DNA of 64,000 bases from Cristatella mucedo. Its lineage: Eukaryota > Bryozoa > Phylactolaemata > Cristatellidae. Positions 56,581 to 64,000 of the stretch are shown piece by piece; within the stretch, counting starts at the first letter, position 1, and each line of letters opens with the position of its first letter. Both the position numbers and the translations under genes were made by a program. Location: NCBI GenBank assembly GCA_009760855.2, contig WPIO01000080.1, positions 615,001 to 679,000 on the forward strand. Reading direction: 5' to 3'. The notes beneath the pieces were generated by a model that ran no database searches, was not told the DNA's origin, and worked only from the letters and a program-made list of their open reading frames with translations.

Positions 56581-57204
56581 CACAATTCTTATGCAATGAA
56601 ATCCATCGTGACACGAACTCTAGCACACCCTCTCTAACCGTCCTCAGCTGTTACTTTAAAGCCAATGCCTTCTTCAAGCCACTGCCCTGCTAACTTTCTT
56701 TGTTGCATAAGGTAGTGCCTGTTAGCTACCGTACATGCAACGAAAGCTGTTTGTCTACTGGTTTAAGCTTGTGTTATAGACAACTAAGTGTAACATCCAC
56801 TAGGTCAGGGGTGCCCAACCTTTTTGCGTTGGGGGGGGACACATTTAAAAAATTTAAAAGGTCCGGGGGCCACATGTAAATTGGCGTAGTTGACCGCATC
56901 AGAAAATAAGATCGTAATTTAGTATGACTATTACTATTATACTTAATAAATAAACCGCAATACAATAGTATTTTTTAGCATAATTATAATTAAAAATAAT
57001 AAATAATAAAAATTTAATCATGTGTCCTGGAAAATAATTCGATAGATGTTATGGCCAATCTTTTACTTTTGGATTTTTATTTTAATAACGTGTAGACAGA
57101 AACTTATAAAACTTACAAAATTACATGACAAGGACTCACATAATATTAATGTCTTAGGATTAATTAAATGCCACAGGTATTCAGTGTCTTCTGCACTGCA
57201 GGCA

Positions 57205-59021
57205 TCAATGAGATATTTGGCATTGTTTCTGTTTGCATAAAAAGTCGACATCTGCTGCAACAGGGGATGTGGCAATTCTAAGGATTCCTGATAAATGTTC
57301 ATCTGTGAGAACGGATCGAGTCTTTGTTTTCACATTTTTCAGTCTGGAAAAAAGCTGTTCACAGCAATATGTGCTGCCAAAAAGTGCAATATACCTGCGA
57401 GCATGTTTGGCTAGGTTAGGAAAAGACTGATGAAATATACTGCTTGTAAAAGGTAACACGGTCATGCTGATCATAAGCAGTTTTTAAATGGCTGTCATTA
57501 TGAATGTCGATTAGTTCGAGTTGAAATTCATCAGGTGTATCAGAGGGATCGATATTAAATGGATTACTAATCATGTTCATGTCATCCGCATGTTGTTGGA
57601 AATCCTGAAACCTCTCTTTGAATTAATCAACAAGTTTGCTAACAAGAGTGGAGTACTTCATATGAGCAAGCGTTTCAGGCGATCTTGTTGCTAGTGTTGT
57701 GAAATGTAACAGTTTCTTCTGATCTAAGTGTTTCCGGAAAAGTTTCAGCTTTTGCACAAACGCGACAACACACTCATACATTTTATGGACCAGTTTATCC
57801 TTACCTTGGAGTTTGACATTAAGATCTGCAAGATGTTTGGTCATGTCCACCAAAAAAGCCAAGTCATTCAACCACTGCTGGTCATCGAGGAAGCCAACAT
57901 CTTTTTACTTTTCTGTCATAAATGTTTTTATTTCGTCCCGAAGTGACCAAAACCTGGCCAACGTGTTCGCCCTACTTAGCCAACGGACTTGGCAGAAATA
58001 AATAACATCACAATGATCTGATCCCAACTCTTCAAGGAAAGCCTGAAAGTGTCTGTGGTTAAGCGAACGAGACCTTATCACATTGACTGTTGAAACTACA
58101 TTGTCCATTACATGTTGCATGCTCAAGACCTTTGCACATAGCTGTTCTTGGTGGATGATGCAGTGATGACTGACAATTTTGTGAGGTACTAATTTTACCA
58201 TTAAATATACAAATCCATTGTGTCTACCTGTAATTCATTGAAGGGGCTCCGTCTGTGGTTAAACCAATCAATTTAGTTTCAGGAAGATTAAACTTTGTGA
58301 AGATGACTTTATTATTGACCTCTTGACCTGATCCAAAATATCCCTCCCCGTTCTAGTGCCTTTCATTGAACATATATCCAACATTTCTTCGATAATGACA
58401 AACTTTCCTGTTACTCCGCGTACAAACACCGACAGTTGAGCCGTATCGCTGTTGTCCGTGCTTTCGTCGAGCGCACGAGAATAAAATTCGCATTCAGCAA
58501 GTCTTTTAGTGAGACTTTCTTCTATGTTAGATGCGAGCTCGTCAACTCTTCTCGCAATCGTTTGATGAGAAAGACTGACTTTCTCTACTTCCGACTTCTT
58601 TTCTGGACAGACCACACCAGTAAACAGCCTGAGGCATTCCTTAACGAATTCACCATCGGAAAAGGCTTTCCCCCGTTAAGCTATAGCTTCAGTTATTAAA
58701 AGACTTACTTTGGTTGAAGCCTCAGACTTGTTGCTGACTGCTGTAAACAATGACTGCTATCCGACGACGCTCTGTTTCAACGAGTTAACGCGATCAATTC
58801 GAAGTTGACCAGTCAGGCTGTTGTACCTGTCGCCATGCTTTGTTGAAAAATGTCGCTTAACATTGTACTCCTGTGCAACGGCAATTGTTTCTTGGCATAT
58901 TAGGAACATTTATCCTACCGAAGCGTTCCATTACAAAATAGTCTACAGTCCAAGATGCTTTGAAAAGTCTTCCTTCTGCGTCAATTTTTTGTTTTTTGCT
59001 AGTATTCACATTCGCCGCCAT
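57205..59021 (-). pseudogene. hAT transposase, GTF2IRD2/ZBED-like, broken
   Basis: From ATG at 59021 (MAANVNTSKKQKIDAEGRLF) a BED-like zinc-finger region follows with a frame change (EYNVKRHFSTKHGDRY). Then come stops near 58770 and 58680, then VCPEKKSEVEKVSLSHQTIA, FYSRALDESTDNSDTAQLSV (catalytic region), HHCIIHQEQLCAKVL, VRWLSRANTLARF, DLAFLVDMTKHLADLNVKLQ and finally FGSTYCCEQLFSRLKNVKTK (hAT dimerisation region). In intact relatives this is one ~600-residue protein. At least four frame breaks are visible, so it cannot encode transposase. Confidence 0.85.
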
Positions 59022-59372
59022 TTTTCTCTGTGAAATAAAAATACAGATCAGTTACGAATTGATTAATTTATATTTTATCACAGCAATATCTTAGTATTAG
59101 TAAGTTGAGCAATACGCGTTTTTTGAAAAACCTACCTGACTAATTCCAGTTCGTGCAGCAGCAGCTGAGAAACGGCACTTTTTTTCTATCCACAGTGTGA
59201 AACAGTTAATTCCGCTTGCGGAAGCGTTATAAATGTGATCATAGTGGCGCCGCAGTAGCACAAATATGTTACCCCTTCACGCCAAGATGTTCACATGAAG
59301 GCTAGCAAAATAAATTGATTTTTTTACCTTCACGCGAAAAGAGCCAGTCGGACACCTTCACGCCTCACTCGC

Positions 59373-59501
59373 GCGTGAAGTACATCACAGCGCCTTATAT
59401 CGCCGTTTGTAATGATTAAAAATTAACGAAAAACGTTGCGTGAAGTACATCACAGCGCCTTATATCGCCGTTTGTAATGATTAAAAATTAACGAAAAACG
59501 T
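59373..59501. repeat. 65-bp direct duplication inside the hAT element
   Basis: GCGTGAAGTACATCACAGCG...ATTAACGAAAAACGT occurs twice in tandem (59373-59437, 59438-59501) next to the transposon's right end. Confidence 0.92.
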
Positions 59502-59595
59502 GGAGTGCCAAATATTTTTAGGATAATGTTATGGGCCGCATAGAAGACCTCGGCGGGCCGGTTGTGGCCTGCGGGCCACGTGTTGGACACCCCTG

Positions 59596-59935
59596 CTGTA
59601 AAGGAAACAATGTCGACATGGTTAGTGACAGCGTGCACAGGGTCAGCCAATGTAAGCAAAGAGATTCAAGTTCACGTGGAACGCATGAACTGTGCAGCCG
59701 AATGCTGTGAGGAGCAGATCTGAGGCTGCGATCTGTTGGCTTGTCCTTCATTTTTTTCCAGGCTTTGGAACCACTCAGACTAAATGCATTATCTCCTCCA
59801 CAAAGGATGAAATTGGCTCGAGGCACAGGTAACTTGATATTACTCACCGTTCAATTGCATTTCCCTTTGAAGCAAATTTTAAGCGCCTAGACAGAGATTG
59901 AGTTCTCTGAGCATTATTATTATTATTATTATAAA
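59596..59935. mobile_element. LINE fragments and a family A tail
   Basis: 59690-59840 on the minus strand encodes LPVPRANFILCGGDNAFSLS, a LINE C-terminal type sequence. 59830-59935 on + is a family A tail (AAGCGCCTAGACAGAGATTG, then ATT repeats). Confidence 0.55.
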
Positions 59936-60340
59936 CGACTCGAATCACAAGAGCAGGTGGTACGATATCAGGCCTGATTGAGAGAAGTAGTTGGAATAGG
60001 TGGAGCTGGAGCAAGAGAATGAGGAGACGTGAAAGTGACAGACAAATCCTTCAAGTCGATATGCTGCTTGATGGGAAGCCAGTGCATATCGGGTGAGAAG
60101 CAGTGCAATAAATGTGGCTACTTCGACGTTCACGACAGCTGCTGAGCCGTGCACGGTGCCTTATTGCACAGGCCAGGAAGTTACAGACGGTCGAGACGGA
60201 TGGCACAAATACACGCGTGGATCAACTTGGACGTGGTTTCTCTGTCTAAGCAAGCCCGGATTTGATGGCGCACATCGCAGGGCTCTTTGTCGAGCCCGGC
60301 CAGTAAGTTAATCCCTTCGACGTCCAGAACCGTGACGAAT
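59936..60340 (-). mobile_element. LINE family A, C-terminal part, antisense
   Basis: Minus strand reads HWLPIKQHIDLKDLSVTFTS, then SPHSLAPAP, aligning with HWLPVKQRIDFKVLSLTFRS. Confidence 0.55.
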
Positions 60341-60609
60341 TTCAGACTATACTTGGATTTTATTTAATGTTCAGAGGTTTGTGGACCGGTGAGTTTTCTT
60401 TATCATTTCTTTCTTTTACACTCGAATCCGTCTCAGAGTCGATTCGTTCGCTTCCCGTTTGCCAATCCTTCTCCTTTCTCATAAGCTCTCACTCTCCATC
60501 ATCTCCTTATTTTCCCTTCTTGTTCTTACTCTCTTGGCCTTGTCTTTCCTTTGTCTTCCACCTCCATTCTCATTCTCCTTCAGCCACGCTCTTTCTTCTG
60601 CTCTCCTTG

Positions 60610-61345
60610 CCGATGTGGTGATCACCAAGGACGATCTAGGCTTTCACTTCTATGCGGATGACATTCGATTGTACCTTTGATTTGATCCCTCCCTGCCCTC
60701 CAGCAGGTTCAACTGTCTTAACCCCAGTACAGTATGTATAGCTTACGTTTGCAGTTGAATAGCAGCAAAAGTTCTCAAACTGGATGTAGATTAAACCAAC
60801 GTGCTTGTTGTGGGCATACGAAGTGTGACTCGGAAATTGGAAAGCATAGCACTCAAAATTGGCTCTGCACACATATCATATTTCATATCGCATCTGCACG
60901 AAATCTAGGTGTCCTGTTCAAAGGTGTCCTAGCACTAGACGACCACATGACCTGAGTAAAAGTCTGCCTACTTTCAGCTACATAAAATTGCTAAAACTCG
61001 GTCTTTCTTAGACAGGGATACAGCATCCAAATTGCTTCATGAATTTGTTACATCGCCTTCTGTAACTCACTACCAGCAGGTCTTCATCCTGAGCAATGAG
61101 GTGCTGTCAGCTAGTGCAAAACTCAGCAGCCAGGCTTGTCTGTCGTGCACTTCGTAGTTGCCACATCATATCAGTTCTCACTGACCTGCACGGCTCCACA
61201 TCAAGCAGCATATCGACCTGAAGGATTTGTCACTCACTTTTACGTCCCTTGTTCTCTTGCTCCAGTCTACTTATCCAAACTATTTCCGATCAGGCTAGAC
61301 ATCCTGTTATCCGGTCTTCTGAATCAAGTTGTTTAGCAGTGCCAC
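60610..61345 (+). mobile_element. LINE family A, decayed
   Basis: LGFHFYADDIRLYL (RT active-site motif, 60640-60680), then diverged versions of QKLERAPLIIGSASISPIES and of the C-terminal region; frames broken. Confidence 0.7.
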
Positions 61346-61446
61346 TAATCAGAATTCAGTGACATGATGCTGCTTGAACGCAAATTAAAAAGTTCAATTA
61401 TATATAATATATGGCTGAGGCTGTTAAATCAGCTTTATCGAATATA

Positions 61447-61503
61447 TATTCCGGTTTAACAGCCTCAGCCCTTTACATAGCAGCAGAAGAGTCTTTAAGG
61501 CAA
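61447..61503 (-). mobile_element. S1 SINE 3' fragment, reverse
   Basis: GGTTTAACAGCCTCAGCCCTTTACATAGCAGCAGAAGAG, immediately followed by a forward S1 copy, giving a head-to-head SINE pair. Confidence 0.6.
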
Positions 61504-61680
61504 GGTGAGCCGTGATGGCACACTAGGTAAGGCAGTTGCTTTCACGACCTCGGTCCCGAGGTCGTGGGTTTGATTCCTGTGGTGGGCGATTCTTTATCAC
61601 CACTGCAAGCGGTGGTGATAGCCCTAAAAGGCTCTTCTGTCGCTATACAAAAAGAGGCTTTTTAATCAGCTAGGATCACT
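61503..61680 (+). mobile_element. tRNA-derived SINE, family S1
   Basis: AGGTGAGCCGTGATGGCACA, GAGGTCGTGGGTTTGATTCC (B box with one change), AAGGCTCTTCTGTCGCTATA. Confidence 0.8.
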
Positions 61681-61734
61681 GCCTCTTGCAGTGGTCAATT
61701 AAGGATCGACCACTGCAGTACTCGAACTCACGTC

Positions 61735-61920
61735 TTGTCGATATGCTCAACAAACTGCTTATCGACAACGTTTTCGAGAAACTTTGTCAAAAAAAGGAAG
61801 AGGGGCTATTTGGAGATCATTTACAGAGACCCCAGAATCCAATACAGAATTTTAAGTATCGGTCGAATGGTGGCCGATTTGTATGATTTTAGAACACCCT
61901 CTTAATCCAGTGAAGCATTA
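61735..61920 (-). mobile_element. LINE family B reverse-transcriptase fragment
   Basis: Minus strand resembles SFKSAIVRQILKK...PFF.K of the 33301-34260 copy (KSYKSATIRPILKI, then PLPFFDKVS). Confidence 0.45.
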
Positions 61921-62039
61921 AAAACCTGAGTTATGGCTAGGCCAAGTGTGTTCAACAGTTAAGAAAAGAGCAGGGAGTGGTACAGGGTCTGCAAGTAACA
62001 AGCTCTTCTTAATAGCTTTTCTTTAAAAGAAAGTTAAAT

Positions 62040-62170
62040 GATTTACCTGCATCCTTTTTATAGTGGCAGAAGAGCCTTAAAGGCTATCACCACCATGTGC
62101 AGTGAGCAGTACAGGATTGCCTGCTGCAGGACTCAAACCCCCCAGGACCTGACCCTGGCAGGTCAATAAC
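62040..62170 (-). mobile_element. tRNA-derived SINE, family S1, reverse
   Basis: TTTATAGTGGCAGAAGAGCC, AAGGCTATCACCACC and GGACTCAAACCCC. Confidence 0.6.
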
Positions 62171-62424
62171 CGTTGGTTATTAATTCTCTAGCAGCAAGTT
62201 GTTAAGTGCCACGATAGAGATGAAATACTCTTAGAGTGCTATACAAACTACCTACTATTATTATTGTTGTTGACATGATTATTGCAGATAAAATCGATAC
62301 CATCTTGGGCCTTGGCTCAGGGATGACACTTGCCGGTGCTTGATCCAGGCCAAGATCCAAGATCATAACAACAACAACAATAATAATAATAACCGGTGGT
62401 TTGAACAGCACCCAAGAGTATTCG

Positions 62425-62510
62425 ACCGTGTTTCCTTTGCAGCAAATGCAAAGTGCCTAGAAAGAGATTGAGTTCTCCGACGGTGCTAAATGAACTGTAT
62501 TATTATTATT
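62425..62510 (+). mobile_element. LINE family A 3' tail
   Basis: TTTGCAGCAAATGCAAAGTG, CCTAGAAAGAGATTGAGTTC, then (ATT)n. Confidence 0.7.
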
Positions 62511-62799
62511 AATCTCTACCCTAGCACTTAATAAAATGTTGCTAGAGTATTAATTATTACTTACATGTTATTAACATGCATGGTATCAAGCATGCAGAAG
62601 CAAGCAAGTATCACGCTTAGGCCAGCATGCTCAATCAAACATGAATGAACACAGGACCACCGGTAAGTAATTCCCTAGGTTAAGTACATCCAGTGAATCT
62701 AGGACAGGTACAATGTACATACGCGATGCTGCACACGAAGGCGAACACAGGAAAGGACACAGGAAAGGACACAGGGCTCCTGCTCCTCCTCCTGCGGTA

Positions 62800-62965
62800 G
62801 AAGGGAATGCATAGACCGGAACAGATGTGATCAATGAGCTCACACTTAAAGGATGCAAGGTCATTGCAAGTAGTGACCGTATCCGTCAGCGAATTCCTGA
62901 ACTTTTGTACATCCGATCTGAAGACTCGATCCCCCAACCGCTTTCGATTTAGTATGCAGGACACA
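62800..62965 (-). mobile_element. LINE C-terminal fragment
   Basis: Minus strand encodes RLGDRVFRSDVQKFRNSLTD, then ASFKCELIDHI, the pattern FS..GP+.WNSLP...R...S...FK..L...L typical of LINE C-termini. Confidence 0.5.
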
Positions 62966-62997
62966 GTAAGGTAACTAACTCTATGGTAAGAAACAGG

Positions 62998-62999
<2 letters not shown>

Positions 63000-63036
<37 letters not shown>
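63000..63036. repeat. (GA)n microsatellite
   Basis: About 18 GA units. Confidence 0.9.
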
Positions 63037-63039
<3 letters not shown>

Positions 63040-63136
63040 CCCACTGAAAGAACGAGGTCAAATAGTTAGGCTATCTTTAAATTGATTCGATGCTTGACAA
63101 ACTGAGTCGACAAAGCTCAGAAAGAAGTGAGCCAAC

Positions 63137-63351
63137 GTGGCAGCAGCTACAACAGCAGACGAGTCTAAGTCTAAGTTTTTCAAAAGTGCTCAGGCGCCAC
63201 GAGTCCTCATTAATGAGAATCTTGGCAGCCTGAACCATTGGAAAAAAACGCTAGCGAGGTCGAAGATATGTGACTCAATGCTTTGCTTGCATTCAAGGCA
63301 CGAATACGCTGCTTTTAATGAAGTATGTAGAACCTTATCAGCCAAGCAGGT
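63137..63351 (+). CDS. Unrecognised possible internal exon
   Basis: Open, protein-like sequence (SAQAPRVLINENLGSLNHWK, then HSRHEYAAFNEVCRTLSAKQ) ending at a good phase-0 donor AAGCAG|GTAATA. A possible acceptor (GCTACAACAG) lies at 63142-63151, so the exon may start near 63152. No ATG begins it. It may belong to a gene continuing beyond the window, or to a transposon. No family recognised. Confidence 0.33.
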
Positions 63352-64000
63352 AATATGCAGGGAGTGAAACCGTGCTCAGCCTTGTCAAGCAAATAATTTA
63401 CAGTCTTGCAAATCTGTCCGACTGGCAGTACTGTGGCTCGCGAGTGAAAGCTTCCGGGTGCACATAAGGATGTGTCATTGAACTTGGTCAGATTGGTGTC
63501 TGATCTGGGCTCTTAAAACGGGCCATTCAGGCCTGCGCTTTCGACGATGCATTATTAGAAGCTTTTCTTGCCAAACAAAAGATGTCTCTTTGGGTCTGTA
63601 CACTGACAGGACTTCACGAAGCACACTCGTCAAGAGAACTTGGGGGTTTCGAATTTATTGCATCAGTGAGTTGCGAGGCTGTCGAAAAATTCTGGGTGTG
63701 TAGATGCATGTAAGACTGCATTGCAATGATATTATAAAAAAATTCTTTCACAGTATCAATGCTTTTTAAGTTGTGCTGCTAGACATTAAATTTGTATGCT
63801 GCCGTGCTTGTACGAAGGAACGAACATGGAAAACGAGATTGAACAATGATCCAAGATAGCATGCAGGCACATAGCGAAGCTATCTTGTCTGATCCATAGG
63901 TCCGGAATATAGCAAGCACAAAGACTTGCATGTCACACCGACCAAGTTTTCATTTTGTCAACATACGTGCTGCTAATGTCGCCGATGTGAATATTAAAAT
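63352..64000. other. Trailing stretch
   Basis: No gene or known repeat recognised. Confidence 0.4.

Larger units (their letters stand above)
56806..59595. mobile_element. hAT DNA transposon, ~2.8 kb, inactive
   Basis: Left end CAGGGGTGCCCAACCTTTTT and right end GTTGGACACCCCTG form ~14-bp inverted repeats of hAT (Charlie-like) type, followed inward by GGCC-rich DNA (GGTCCGGGGGCCACAT / GCGGGCCACGTG). The flanking eight bases (CACTAGGT and CTGTAAAG) are not an obvious target duplication. A broken transposase lies between on the minus strand. Confidence 0.85.

Overview
The window is animal (metazoan) nuclear DNA. Coding exons are separated by GT-AG introns, the DNA is rich in microsatellites, and it is crowded with non-LTR retrotransposon (LINE) fragments, tRNA-derived SINEs and hAT DNA-transposon remains. 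There are no operons and no prokaryotic signals. Three protein-coding loci can be supported, all on the + strand: two diverged Runt-domain (RUNX-like) genes and one TATA-box-binding protein (TBP) gene. The lineage within animals cannot be fixed from the sequence alone; the intron-rich TBP and the SINE/LINE landscape suggest an invertebrate.

Layout. 1-2024: GC-rich upstream DNA with one doubtful minus-strand ORF. 2025-7398: Runt-like gene 1. It has an exon carrying the first two thirds of a Runt domain, an exon carrying the last third, an unresolved short exon, and a large Ala/Pro-rich last exon. 7399-20035: repeats, including an interstitial telomere-like tract, a near-identical 2.5-kb duplication (10640-13157 and 16635-19164) and antisense LINE copies. 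20036-22135: a second GC-rich upstream region. 22136-26017: Runt-like gene 2, four exons joined in frame to 770 codons plus stop, with a PKKRK-type nuclear localisation motif and a long Gln-rich tail. 26018-43999: repeats with nested LINEs, a decayed ~175-bp satellite-like array at 34960-36740, and a 15-bp GC-rich minisatellite at 41086-41385. 44000-55550: TBP, six coding exons whose introns hold LINE, SINE and TG repeats. 56806-59595: a dead hAT transposon of the GTF2IRD2-like transposase type. 59596-64000: LINE and SINE fragments and one unrecognised possible exon.

The most interesting observation is the Runt pair. Both genes keep the same order of exons and intron phases (phase 1 inside the Runt domain, phase 1 after it, phase 2 before the big last exon). 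Both keep the VP(D/N)GTLV strand and the Runt hydrophobic pattern. Yet most arginines known to contact DNA in RUNX1 are replaced, in gene 2 partly by acidic residues, and neither protein ends in VWRPY. They look like an old tandem duplication of a Runt gene that diverged in DNA-binding residues and in its low-complexity tail.

A second theme is a SINE/LINE partnership. A tRNA-derived SINE and the most abundant LINE share the same hairpin-forming 3' tail ending in (ATT)n, which suggests the SINE is mobilised by that LINE.
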